A DNA stretch of 32,422 bases from Bacillus sp. AFS073361 (GCF_002567005.1 NZ_NUZU01000043.1:51704-84125), one strand, 5' to 3'; counted from the stretch's first letter, positions 24,291-31,878 are shown. Numbers and translations are program-made. Notes: generated by a model from the sequence alone, not told the origin.

Positions 24291-24320
24291 CCTAAATTTG
24301 CAACCTATAATTTTAGATTG

Positions 24321-24452
24321 TCACAATTTGTTCACCATAAGCTTAGGAGGAAAGGAAATCGTAAAAGTTGTTCCCTTTACAACCTTCAATTGGTTACGAA
24401 TTTATTGAGCGATACCTACCGCCAGCTTTTCAAGATGTTGACGATGATCCAT
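24321..24452 (-). pseudogene. histidine kinase relic with internal deletion
   Basis: Minus-strand translation from 24452 gives 'DHRQHLEKLAVGIAQ', a stop, 'IRNQLKVVKGTTFTISFPP'. The first part matches the H-box of sporulation-type sensor kinases (LAxGIAHEIRNPL), with the phosphorylated H and the E replaced by Q and a stop. The second part matches the very end of a HATPase domain (GxGTTFTIxxP). Some 150-200 residues between the two are missing, so it is the scar of a deleted kinase gene. It lies directly downstream of the ABM gene and upstream of the operators of the next operon. Confidence 0.65.
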
Positions 24453-24473
24453 AGTTAAAGCGTTTGTCTAATA

Positions 24474-24767
24474 TTAATTTTTCGCTGAAGCCTCAAATAA
24501 TTCTGCATGGATGGGTTCAGCAACTATGGGTTCAACAGCTTTTATGAATCTTTTAAAGTGAGGGGTTTCCTCATGAAGTTGAATCGCTTCTTCATCCTTC
24601 CATTTCTCAACAAAGATAAAGCTGTTCGCCTCTTCTGGATTTTCATAATATTGATAACTACTATTTCCTGACTCCGCTTGAGACGGTTTTGTTACAAGCC
24701 TTGCCTCTTCCAAGAATATTTCACGATAAGCTGCATTTACCTTTATGTTTGCATGAATGATAATCAT
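24474..24767 (-). CDS. small ABM-fold (dimeric alpha-beta barrel) protein
   Basis: A 97-residue protein of the antibiotic-biosynthesis-monooxygenase/YgiN type: 'IIIHANIKVNAAYREIFLEEA' strand-helix, 'SSYQYYENPEEANSFIFVEKWKDEEAIQLHEETPHFKRF' core, all typical. The single catalytic residues of true quinol monooxygenases are not diagnostic here. AAGGGGGAT precedes the ATG. It is the fourth gene of the operon after the second Gfo/Idh, TIM barrel and MFS genes (37 bases after the MFS stop). The same fold serves as a sugar mutarotase in RhaM, so a role in handling anomers of a keto-sugar is possible but unproven. Confidence 0.82.
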   Translation of the reverse strand: MIIIHANIKVNAAYREIFLEEARLVTKPSQAESGNSSYQYYENPEEANSFIFVEKWKDEEAIQLHEETPHFKRFIKAVEPIVAEPIHAELFEASAKN

Positions 24768-24804
24768 GGTACATCCCCCTTAATTGTTGATGGTATTTCT
24801 TAAA

Positions 24805-26082
24805 CTAACCTGCGTGTTTTTCTAATACAATTTCGTTTTTATTATTTTCTTCGGAAGGAAGCTTCATAAACTTCATTAGATAAGCACCAAGGAAATACGT
24901 ACCTGCGAAAATCCAAATAACCCCTTTTGCACCGATAAGTCCAATAAATAACCCAACGATTGCCGGTGCGATAAAGTAGGACATTCCAGCACCAAAGCTT
25001 ACAATCGCCATCGCCGATCCTTTTTTCTCCGGAGCAAGCGAAGCTACTAGAGCTGAAAGTGGGACGAAACCACAAAGCACAATTCCCATAAAAACACCTG
25101 CTATATTCAAGGCCAAGAAACTGCTGCCAAATACTTCAGGCGTGTAAAGCAAGACAAGTAACATGACGCCCATACCGAAGCTTCCAAGCCATTGAATCGT
25201 TTTTTGCCAACCTAACCATTTATCACTGATGTAAGGAATGATTAAGTTAAAGATAATATTTGCAAACCACATCGTTCCCCACATTTGCAGAAACTGTTCT
25301 GTGGTAAATCCATAATTCGACTTTAAATACATCGGGAAAAAGATTGGCAGGGAACCGATCCCAGTAGAATTGATAATCCGGACCACGCCGCCGATCGCTA
25401 CTTTCGGCTGTTCGATACAAATGGTGAATCCACTCATTAAGCTCTTGAGCTTTTCCTTTGGATCTCCCTTTTGTTCCTTTTTCACATCACCTTTTACTAC
25501 AATAAGACCAACAATTCCTCCGACTAATACCCATGCTACTGCACTCCACAACAACCCGATATATCCAATCTTTGGAAGCATGTAAGCAGGGAAATAACTT
25601 CCGACAACATAAAGTCCGCCGCTCCACGCTGCCCAGAACAAGCCTACAGCTGTTGCTAGAATCCGCTCTGGACTGCGATAAGTAACCCACACTAAGAAAG
25701 AGTAGCAGAATAAAGGATAACCTAAACCACGAATCCCATAAGTCGGGAGCATAATAGCGTAATTGTTTAACTTTAAACCATATTCAATGAATAGTACCTG
25801 ACCGATTAACCAAGTAACAAGACCGATAACCATTACCTTCCTTGGTCCCCACATCTCGGTGAGCACACCAGAAAAATAAGATGCGATAGCTAAGATCGCT
25901 CCATAAACCGCAAAAAGAGTAGCTGATTGTTGAACGGTCAATCCCTTTTCAATCAGATAGGGAGACAACCATGCGTGCTCGAGACCGTCACCGGCCATAA
26001 AAATTAACGTTGCAACAAATCCCCAAACGACTCCCATTGGAAGTCCGCCTAAAGTACGTTCTTGACCTACAAGCGTTTTCAT
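24805..26082 (-). CDS. MFS sugar/polyol transporter, CsbX/RbtT type
   Basis: A 425-residue major facilitator permease with about 12 membrane helices; a charged central loop 'KGDVKKEQKGDPKEKLKSL' (about 197-216) separates the halves. 'SGVLTEMWGPRKVMVIGLV' after helix 2 is the MFS A-motif region. The sequence style ('AWLSPYLIEKGLTVQQSATLFAVYG', 'LPTYGIRGLGYPLFCYSFLVW') is that of the RbtT/DalT/CsbX polyol-permease group. I place the start at ATG 26082 with AGAGGTG upstream; an in-frame GTG at 26091 overlaps this site. It lies within the sugar operon and is the likely importer of the pathway's substrate. Confidence 0.88.
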   Translation of the reverse strand: MKTLVGQERTLGGLPMGVVWGFVATLIFMAGDGLEHAWLSPYLIEKGLTVQQSATLFAVYGAILAIASYFSGVLTEMWGPRKVMVIGLVTWLIGQVLFIEYGLKLNNYAIMLPTYGIRGLGYPLFCYSFLVWVTYRSPERILATAVGLFWAAWSGGLYVVGSYFPAYMLPKIGYIGLLWSAVAWVLVGGIVGLIVVKGDVKKEQKGDPKEKLKSLMSGFTICIEQPKVAIGGVVRIINSTGIGSLPIFFPMYLKSNYGFTTEQFLQMWGTMWFANIIFNLIIPYISDKWLGWQKTIQWLGSFGMGVMLLVLLYTPEVFGSSFLALNIAGVFMGIVLCGFVPLSALVASLAPEKKGSAMAIVSFGAGMSYFIAPAIVGLFIGLIGAKGVIWIFAGTYFLGAYLMKFMKLPSEENNKNEIVLEKHAG

Positions 26083-26110
26083 TTTTAACACCTCTATTTT
26101 TATTAATTGG

Positions 26111-26160
26111 GTGCGGGGGGGCGGTTCTTATGCTCCGGAAACAGGAGAACCGTCCCTGTG
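26111..26160. repeat. REP-like hairpin inside the sugar operon
   Basis: GGGGCGGTTCT (26118-26128) pairs with AGAACCGTCCC (26146-26156), one G-T pair, with an inner CTCC/GGAG. The GC-rich motif 'GGGACGGTTCTCCTGTTTCC' on the minus strand is, from memory, a dispersed element in several Bacillus-group genomes. It lies between the TIM-barrel and MFS genes and could affect transcript stability. Confidence 0.55.
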
Positions 26161-26168
26161 CTTTTTCC

Positions 26169-27140
26169 TTAAGCCCACCACATTTCCGATACTTGCTCTT
26201 TAAACAACGTTCCTTTTAACAGTGTGATGGCTTTCATTAAGCCTTCATCGATAGACGCCAACATATCTTCATGTTCAATGGAAACCACGTAATCATACCC
26301 TACTGCACGAAGTGTACTGATCATATCTTTCCACATTTTTTCGTTATGGCCATAGCCCACTGAGCGGAAGGTCCATGAGCGATCCAATACTTGACTGTAA
26401 TGCTTCGTATCGAGAACACCATTCACCTTGATATTAGCCTGGTCTAAATAGGTATCTTTTGCATGGAAATGGAAGATCGCATTTTCACGACCAAGTTTTT
26501 TAATGGCCTCAACTGGATCTATTCCTTGCCACACCAAATGACTTGGGTCAAAGTTAGCTCCGATGTTCGGTCCTGCATGTTCTCTTAGTTTTAGTAGTGT
26601 TTCCGGATTATAGACAACAAATCCCGGATGCATTTCGAAAGCAATTTGATGAATCCCGTGCATTTCAGCGAATTTCGCTTCTTCTTTCCAGTACGGAATA
26701 ACGATATCATTCCATTGCCATTCTAAGACTTCTGCATATTCAGGAGGCCAAGAGCAGGTCACCCAATTTGGAAACTTGGCACCCGGATGATCCCCTGGAC
26801 ATCCAGCAAAACCATTGATAACTGGTACCTCTAACTGTTCAGCCAGTAAAACCGTTTTTCTCCATACATCATGCGCCTCTTTGGCAGCCTTTACATTAGG
26901 ATGTAGAGGGTTGCCATGGCAGCTTAGTCCGCTGATGGTTAGTCCCCTGCTTTCAATCGCCCGTCGGAACGATTTGATTTTATCTGGATTCCCTAACAAG
27001 TCATCGGGATTACAATGACTATTCCCTGGATAGTTACCGGTTCCTAACTCAACGGCCTCTACTCCTATTTGGGCTAATTTATCTAACATGGCTTCGAAAG
27101 GAAGATTTTGATATAGAACTGTAAACACACCTAGTTTCAC
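26169..27140 (-). CDS. TIM-barrel sugar isomerase/epimerase-like enzyme (LgdB-like 2)
   Basis: A 323-residue TIM barrel of the AP-endonuclease-2 group, longer than the 273-residue paralogue and clearly diverged from it. Probable metal site: E169 ('FEMHPG'), D198 and H201 ('NFDPSHLVWQG'), H224 ('FHFHAKD') and E289 ('SIEHED'). An inserted 'GCPGDHPGAKFPNW' loop (113-126) and 'WPPEYAEVLEWQW' (131-143) are typical of the long form found with Gfo/Idh genes. The start codon overlaps the stop of the upstream dehydrogenase by 4 bases (ATGA), a sign of translational coupling. In the levoglucosan scheme it would be the second LgdB-type eliminase/hydratase; the exact reaction is not determinable. Confidence 0.82.
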   Translation of the reverse strand: MKLGVFTVLYQNLPFEAMLDKLAQIGVEAVELGTGNYPGNSHCNPDDLLGNPDKIKSFRRAIESRGLTISGLSCHGNPLHPNVKAAKEAHDVWRKTVLLAEQLEVPVINGFAGCPGDHPGAKFPNWVTCSWPPEYAEVLEWQWNDIVIPYWKEEAKFAEMHGIHQIAFEMHPGFVVYNPETLLKLREHAGPNIGANFDPSHLVWQGIDPVEAIKKLGRENAIFHFHAKDTYLDQANIKVNGVLDTKHYSQVLDRSWTFRSVGYGHNEKMWKDMISTLRAVGYDYVVSIEHEDMLASIDEGLMKAITLLKGTLFKEQVSEMWWA

Positions 27141-28315
27141 ACTAAAACCTCCTTATTCGCCTGAACCTTCACCCATTTTTGCTGTTCATGGCTTTCTAAA
27201 ATGGCATCGGTAATAGCCATCGAAATATGACCGTCTTCGAATGTAGCAAAATTAGCTTGATCCTTTAAAAGATCTTTACCATCACGAATGAACGTATAAT
27301 AATTTAACATCATATTTTTCAGTGCATCTGGCCAGCCTTCGTTATGACCTCCTGGATGATGAATCGCTGATCTTGCTTCAGGTGCGAACAGTGCCGGATC
27401 GGCAAGAAGGATCTCATTCGGCTTATCCCTGTGCCCCATCCATAATTTTTCTGGCTCTTCTTGATTCCAGTAAGCAGAGCTCTTGCTGCCATCGATTTCA
27501 AAGCTTAAACGATTTTTTCGGCCTGCACTTACTTGTGAAACAGTGAAGACTCCTCTTGATCCATCTTCAAAACGAACTAGTACGGATGCATAGTCTTCTG
27601 TATTGATTGAAACATCCTCATATTCTACATCATCAGTACTTTGTGTACTGAAAGTGGCCACACTTCCAATTGCTTTCTTTCTAACTGGAATGACCGTTGC
27701 TAAATCAGCAAATACTTCTACAATCTTTTTACCGGTAACAAATTGAACGGTGTCACACCAATGAGACCCGATATCTGCTACTGCGCGAGATTTTCCGCCG
27801 ACTTCCGGTGCTAAACGCCAGTTAAAATCCGTTTCATATAGTAACCAATCCTGCAAATAGCTTCCGTGAACCAAATTCACTTTCCCAAGGTCACCGTTAG
27901 TAATTTTAGCTCGCAGGTTTTGCACACTCGCATGCTGTCTGTAATTAAAGTTCACACCATGTACAACACCCTGTTTTTGAGCCAATACCAACAATTCCGC
28001 TGATTCTTCACTATTCATCGCAAGCGGTTTCTCTGAGATCACATGTTTACCTGCTAAAATAATTTCTTTATTAATCGCAAAGTGCACATGGTTTGGGGTA
28101 CAATTATGAACTACCTGAATTTCACTGTCACGCAGCATTTCAAGGTAATCTCCGTATGCTTTCGGAATTCCAAGTTCAGCTGCCTTTCTTTCCGCTTGTT
28201 CTTGACTCGTCTCGGCTAATGCTACGACTTCCACAAATCCAAGTCTTCTGATTGCTTCAATATGTGTCGGGCCAATGAAACCTGTCCCGATGATTCCTAC
28301 TTTTATTTTTTCCAT
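27137..28315 (-). CDS. Gfo/Idh/MocA dehydrogenase (LgdC-like candidate)
   Basis: A 392-residue NAD(P)-dependent sugar oxidoreductase. GGAGG at 28327-28331 supports the ATG at 28315; the 12-residue upstream extension has no ribosome site. Motifs: GTGFIG (10-15) for nucleotide, K96 in 'SEKPLAM', D181 and H185 in 'VADIGSHWCD'. It shares only the framework with the dehydrogenase at 21901-23088 and lacks that protein's LgdA-like segments, so it likely performs a different redox step. The economical reading is the 3-ketoglucose reductase (LgdC) that closes the pathway and recycles the NADH made by the first dehydrogenase. It is the first gene of the second operon, with three operators upstream. Confidence 0.82.
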   Translation of the reverse strand: MEKIKVGIIGTGFIGPTHIEAIRRLGFVEVVALAETSQEQAERKAAELGIPKAYGDYLEMLRDSEIQVVHNCTPNHVHFAINKEIILAGKHVISEKPLAMNSEESAELLVLAQKQGVVHGVNFNYRQHASVQNLRAKITNGDLGKVNLVHGSYLQDWLLYETDFNWRLAPEVGGKSRAVADIGSHWCDTVQFVTGKKIVEVFADLATVIPVRKKAIGSVATFSTQSTDDVEYEDVSINTEDYASVLVRFEDGSRGVFTVSQVSAGRKNRLSFEIDGSKSSAYWNQEEPEKLWMGHRDKPNEILLADPALFAPEARSAIHHPGGHNEGWPDALKNMMLNYYTFIRDGKDLLKDQANFATFEDGHISMAITDAILESHEQQKWVKVQANKEVLV

Positions 28316-28375
28316 TTGTTTTCCGTCCTCCAATCGAACTTTTCGATTCACCCAAGAATGGGAAGAAGAATTTGG

Positions 28376-28389
28376 TGTAATCGATTACA
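28376..28389. promoter_or_regulatory. LacI-type operator 4
   Basis: Perfect TGTAATCGATTACA, 60 bases upstream of the second dehydrogenase start, in a position to block early elongation or the promoter. Confidence 0.8.
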
Positions 28390-28459
28390 CTACCTTGCAA
28401 AAAAATATGTGTTTTGTCCTATAAATAAATAATTTACCTATGTTTCAAACCTCTATAAA

Positions 28460-28473
28460 TGTAATGGATTACA
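28460..28473. promoter_or_regulatory. LacI-type operator 5
   Basis: TGTAATGGATTACA; perfect half-sites with central GG instead of CG. Its centre is 84 bp from operator 4, nearly the 86 bp that separates operators 1 and 2 in the other operon. Confidence 0.72.
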
Positions 28474-28592
28474 TTTATATCGAAAAAAATTTGATTTCAT
28501 TTATACTTTTAAATTAAGAAATAACCTTTCAGAATAAAATACCTTTTCACTTAGCACCAAAATATTTTACTCTTTTTTTTCGACACCTTAAT

Positions 28593-28606
28593 TGTAATCG
28601 ATTACA
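28593..28606. promoter_or_regulatory. LacI-type operator 6
   Basis: Perfect TGTAATCGATTACA, 133 bp (centre to centre) from operator 5, again close to the 135 bp between operators 2 and 3. Confidence 0.75.
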
Positions 28607-28715
28607 GTATAGAATTCAATATTTTTTTTAAAACTTCCTTGATTCTTTTTTTATCAAAATGATTAAAACTGTTCTGGAACCAATGGAATCGCTGGTCCCC
28701 TAATAATGATAAATA

Positions 28716-28755
28716 GGGAGTGAACCATTATTAAGTTCACTCCCCTTTTGTTTTT
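28716..28755. terminator. hairpin downstream of lacI-type gene
   Basis: GGGAGTGAAC (28716-28725) and GTTCACTCCC (28735-28744), a perfect 10-bp stem. The T-rich tail is better on the plus strand (CTTTTGTTTTT) than on the minus strand (TATTTATC), but the only gene ending here is the minus-strand regulator, 42 bases away. Confidence 0.65.
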
Positions 28756-28786
28756 AATTATTTTAATTCTAACAGGAATAGCTAAA

Positions 28787-29794
28787 CTACTCTTCAACGG
28801 TAAGTTCTTTGCAAGATTCACGGACAATGAGCTTATCAGGAAGAATAAATTGATCTTTCTCTATTTCTTCATCTTTAATTAATTTTAACAGTAAACGCAT
28901 CGCTTTTTGCCCCATATCAAACGTTGGTTGTGCCACGGTTGTTAGAGCAGGTTCAAAAATCGATGCAAATTGAATATCATCAAAGCCAACAACAGATAAA
29001 TCTTCTGGAACTCTTAAACCTTTAGATTTAGCGGCTTTAATGGCACCCATAGCCATTTCATCATTACCGGCAAAAAGGGCTGTAGGAGGATTCTCTAGTG
29101 ATAAAAATTTCATCATTAAATTAAAACCACTTTCAAAAGAGAATTCGCCTTCCTGTACCAAACTTGTATCCACAGACAGGCCATGTTGCGCCATTGCTTG
29201 ATGAAACCCCCTGCATCGATCTCGTCCAACGACAATATTCAAGGGTCCGGAAATATGTCCAATTCTCTTGTGGTTTAAGCTAATTAGATATTCAGTTGCC
29301 TTTCTTGCACTGCTAACATTATCAATGGAGACCGTAGGCAGCTTGGAACCCTCATAGTATTCACACGCCAATACTACAGGGTAATCCCGGGATAAATCTT
29401 CTAATATTTTTTGATCGGTCCTTGCCGTTAATAATATCAACCCATCTGCTTTTTTCTGACCTAATATTGTTAAAAAACTAGTTTCGCTTTCGACATCGTT
29501 TCGCGCATCTCCTAGAAGTACTTGATATCCGTTTTCGATGGCAACGGATTCAATTCCGCGCAGCACCGCAGAAAAGAAAGTATTGGTTATATCAGGAACC
29601 ACCACAAGAATTGTCTTGGTTTCAGATCTTCTTAATTGTCTTGCCAGCATATTAGGCTGGTAATTTAATTCTTTTATGGCTTCTAAAACTTTCTCAGCTG
29701 TTTCCTTTTTAACAGTCCCTGCATTACTTATGACTCGGGATACTGTGGCCGTTGAAACATTTGCCATTTTTGCAACATCCGCAATTCTGACCAT
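28787..29794 (-). CDS. LacI-family transcriptional repressor of the sugar locus
   Basis: A 335-residue LacI/GalR regulator. The DNA-binding domain is at residues 1-50 ('RIADVAKMANVSTATVSRVISN', shown by its VSxATVSRV recognition helix), the hinge at 'NYQPNMLARQLR', then a periplasmic-binding-like sugar sensor domain ('ILVVVPDITNTFFSAVLRGIE', 'SVVGFDDIQFASIFEPALTTV'). GAAGGGGA lies upstream of the ATG. A perfect palindrome in its own promoter and seven more nearby make it the obvious local regulator. Its inducer is probably the locus substrate or a keto intermediate. CcpA, a related protein with a similar site, could also bind. Confidence 0.92.
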   Translation of the reverse strand: MVRIADVAKMANVSTATVSRVISNAGTVKKETAEKVLEAIKELNYQPNMLARQLRRSETKTILVVVPDITNTFFSAVLRGIESVAIENGYQVLLGDARNDVESETSFLTILGQKKADGLILLTARTDQKILEDLSRDYPVVLACEYYEGSKLPTVSIDNVSSARKATEYLISLNHKRIGHISGPLNIVVGRDRCRGFHQAMAQHGLSVDTSLVQEGEFSFESGFNLMMKFLSLENPPTALFAGNDEMAMGAIKAAKSKGLRVPEDLSVVGFDDIQFASIFEPALTTVAQPTFDMGQKAMRLLLKLIKDEEIEKDQFILPDKLIVRESCKELTVEE

Positions 29795-29828
29795 ATATTG
29801 CTTTCCCCTTCAGTGTTCGTTTACATTT

Positions 29829-29857
29829 ATTGTAATCGATTACATTGAGAATTACAA
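29829..29857 (-). promoter_or_regulatory. promoter of the lacI-type gene
   Basis: Minus strand TTGTAA (29852-29857), 17-bp spacer, TACAAT (29829-29834). The operator at 29831-29844 overlaps the -10 box, indicating autoregulation. Confidence 0.7.
29831..29844. promoter_or_regulatory. LacI-type operator 7 (autoregulatory)
   Basis: Perfect TGTAATCGATTACA lying on the -10 box and spacer of the regulator's own promoter. Confidence 0.82.
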
Positions 29858-30298
29858 TAATTTTCGTAATTCAGCCATAAAACGGTATCATTTAAAAAAA
29901 TTTTTCTCCAATAACCTGAAATTAAAAAAATTTTAAAATGCGGTAGATTACAATCACTAAATTTCTTCTCTTTTCTTATTCTTTGGGTTAAGTATAAGTA
30001 TAGTATTTGCTTTCCTAATTGATCTCCTGTTGATTTTTGTAATTAATATTTAATATCGCCAATGGGGTCCATGAACCATGGTAAGGCTTTAACAAGACAA
30101 TTCCAACCATTGTTGCTATTCCACCAAAAAAGACAAGTCCAGTTTAATAGCAAGGGTAATTCCTTGTTTTCATCAATTTTCTAAACCGATATTACATTTA
30201 CACCTTCACAACTAACTTAGACTTTAACTATTTTTAAAATTTAAACTTTTTTATTAAAATCATAGATATCAACCATACTGGAGCTAAAATAGAGTTAC
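29858..30298. other. AT-rich intergenic region with possible gene debris
   Basis: Apart from the possible membrane-protein fragment at 30015-30173 I see no gene. The minus strand around 30242-30300 reads 'NSILAPVWLISMILIKK', another hydrophobic piece without a start or ribosome site, which may belong to the same decayed gene. Confidence 0.35.
30015..30173 (-). pseudogene. possible decayed membrane-protein fragment
   Basis: From an ATG at 30173 the minus strand reads nine residues and a stop, then in the same frame 'GLVFFGGIATMVGIVLL' (a good membrane helix) and 'KPYHGSWTPLAILNI' to a stop at 30015. There is no ribosome site. I do not recognise the family. It could be chance in AT-rich DNA. 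Confidence 0.25.
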
Positions 30299-30357
30299 AT
30301 TAAAAAAACTGACCCAATTATGGTCGTTCTACGACCTATTGAATCAGCGTTTTTAAT
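30299..30357 (-). terminator. terminator after the M24 N-domain gene
   Basis: Nested stem CTGA..CAAT..GGTCG / CGACC..ATTG..TCAG with small internal loops (about 30309-30350). On the minus strand it is followed by seven T (plus-strand A-run before it), 37 bases after the stop at 30394; the plus side also has a T-run. Confidence 0.65.
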
Positions 30358-30393
30358 ATAAAGGATTGCATTCCCCAAAAGATGGTGGAAAAA

Positions 30394-30813
30394 TTACCGT
30401 AAAATCGAGTACCGAAGTTCTTCTAGCTCTAATATTTCTGTTTGATAAATACTTGTTTCAGTATCAGAAGATGTTTTTTTACTTCCAATTATACACTTCA
30501 CTACTTCTTCAACATTCCCGTAAAAAGAAAGTTGAATCATTGTTAGTTGCAAGCCAGTAAGATCACTATCCATAATTTGCAATACTTCTGGATTTTTGGT
30601 GATTAGAAAAACTTTATCCATGGTAACAAGTAAAGCGATTTTTTCATATTGCAAATTAAAAGGTAATTCGTAAAGGAGCTCACAAGTTAGCCATGAAATG
30701 TTATCCTGACTTTGTAATAGCACGGCGTCATATTTTCGTTCTATTAAATACTCTCTTAGAATGACTAGCTTTAATTTTATATAATGTAGTATTTTTGAAA
30801 TTGGCACCACCAT
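30394..30813 (-). CDS. M24 peptidase N-terminal (creatinase-like) domain only
   Basis: 139 residues from ATG 30813 (GGGGTGAGG upstream). 'LREYLIERKYDAVLLQSQDN' (split: residues 19-38) and 'ISWLTC', 'IALLVTMDKVFLITKNPEV', then 'LELEELRYSILR' follow the N-terminal domain of Xaa-Pro-dipeptidase-like M24 proteins up to the point where the catalytic pita-bread domain should begin; there the frame stops. All metal-binding residues are therefore missing. A full M24 gene lies 1.4 kb away at the window edge, so this is either a truncated duplicate or a non-catalytic relative. It follows the EamA transporter gene by 62 bases. Confidence 0.65.
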   Translation of the reverse strand: MVVPISKILHYIKLKLVILREYLIERKYDAVLLQSQDNISWLTCELLYELPFNLQYEKIALLVTMDKVFLITKNPEVLQIMDSDLTGLQLTMIQLSFYGNVEEVVKCIIGSKKTSSDTETSIYQTEILELEELRYSILR

Positions 30814-30875
30814 TTCCAAGTTCCTCACCCCTACTTCTGTCTTTATTTTATTTATCACAAAGCTTACTAGAAACC

Positions 30876-31808
30876 CTATTTACGTATATTGCGCGTCGTT
30901 TCCTCATAAAAAATGGATTTTGCATGCTTGTTTGTAAGGCTTATTTTTTTCCAACCGATGTTAGTCAACAAAGCACTTAATAAGATAAGAAAAATTCCAA
31001 ATTTTTGACTTCGGCCTAAACTTTCATGAAACAGCAAATAACTAAACAACACGGTTATGATTGGCTCAAAAATGCTTAGCTGTGCTGCTTTTGAACTTCC
31101 AATACGTTCTATTCCCTTCGCAAAAGTAAGGATTGCTAAGAAAGTGGAAAAGAACGAAATCCCTAATACAGATAACCAGCCTGAAGCGTGAAAATTAAGA
31201 TTGAAATCTTGTCTAAACATGGAAAATATAAATATTGATATGGATGCAAAGGATGTCACAAAAGCCGAACTAATATACACATTAATCTCACCTTGGATTT
31301 TTTCTGTTAGAATGATATAAACTGAATATAAAACGGCGCATCCTACACTTGACATCAAACCTATTATATTAATCTGATTAAAGTCTGCACCGAGAACGAA
31401 ATAAAGCCCTAATAAGGAAAATATAATTGAAACACTATGGGATTTCTCAAATAATTGCTTGGAGAACATACTATTTAAGATCATTACAAATAATGGATAC
31501 AAATAATATGCTGTAGAAGCTAAGGAGACAGGCAATAAGGAAAATGATGTGAATAACAGAATAGCCATCAGAGCATAGCCCCCCGTTCCCATCATAAATA
31601 AAATGGAAATTTGTTTGAATCGCAATTGAAATGGAATTTTTTTAAACAGTATCAAAGACCAAAATAATACTGCTGCAAAGAAAAATCTAAAAAATAATAG
31701 AGTACCTATGGTAATATTAGCTGCATAAGCATATTTTGCTAGAATACCCATTATTCCGAAACAAGACGCAGACAATAAGACTAGTAAAAAGCCGAAAATA
31801 TAATACAT
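30876..31808 (-). CDS. EamA/DMT-superfamily transporter
   Basis: A 310-residue membrane protein with ten predicted helices in two EamA repeats (about residues 4-137 and 148-285). The conserved glutamate-proline 'FEPIITVLFSYLLFHE' near the end of the second repeat is diagnostic, and the first repeat has 'YYLYPLFVMILNSMF' at the equivalent place. Such proteins export or import small metabolites; the substrate is unknown. AGGTGA lies before the ATG, and a promoter is proposed at 31835-31862. The C-terminal 25 residues are hydrophilic. Confidence 0.88.
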   Translation of the reverse strand: MYYIFGFLLVLLSASCFGIMGILAKYAYAANITIGTLLFFRFFFAAVLFWSLILFKKIPFQLRFKQISILFMMGTGGYALMAILLFTSFSLLPVSLASTAYYLYPLFVMILNSMFSKQLFEKSHSVSIIFSLLGLYFVLGADFNQINIIGLMSSVGCAVLYSVYIILTEKIQGEINVYISSAFVTSFASISIFIFSMFRQDFNLNFHASGWLSVLGISFFSTFLAILTFAKGIERIGSSKAAQLSIFEPIITVLFSYLLFHESLGRSQKFGIFLILLSALLTNIGWKKISLTNKHAKSIFYEETTRNIRK

Positions 31809-31834
31809 TGATTTTCACCTATTTTGATTCTTTC

Positions 31835-31862
31835 CTTATAATGCTATCCGTATAAAATGCAA
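31835..31862 (-). promoter_or_regulatory. possible promoter of the EamA transporter gene
   Basis: Minus strand TTGCAT (31857-31862), 16-bp spacer, TATAAG (31835-31840), 26 bases before the ATG. Confidence 0.4.
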
Positions 31863-31878
31863 TATTTTTTATTTTAAC

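Larger units (their letters stand above)
23977..24320. other. regulatory intergenic region with three operators
   Basis: Holds the ribosome site, an exact minus-strand TATAAT (24051-24056) touching the operator at 24056-24069, and two more operators (24142-24155 and 24277-24290). Spacings between operator centres are 86 and 135 bp, suitable for DNA looping. No gene is seen in this part. Confidence 0.6.
28316..28715. other. regulatory intergenic region with three operators
   Basis: AT-rich, no gene seen. It contains operators at 28376-28389, 28460-28473 and 28593-28606. A possible minus-strand -35 TTGAAA (28443-28448) sits just downstream of the middle operator, so the flanking sites bracket a promoter; a good -10 was not found. 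Confidence 0.5.

Noticed and set aside
20768..28315. C-glycoside deglycosidase system (DgpA/DgpB/DgpC type)
   Set aside because: Gfo/Idh and TIM-barrel proteins would fit, but the small beta subunit needed for C-glycoside cleavage is absent; the gene set fits the anhydrosugar route better.
20768..28315. myo-inositol (iol) catabolic operon
   Set aside because: Gfo/Idh and TIM-barrel genes alone could suggest it, but IolB, IolC, IolD and IolJ homologues are missing.
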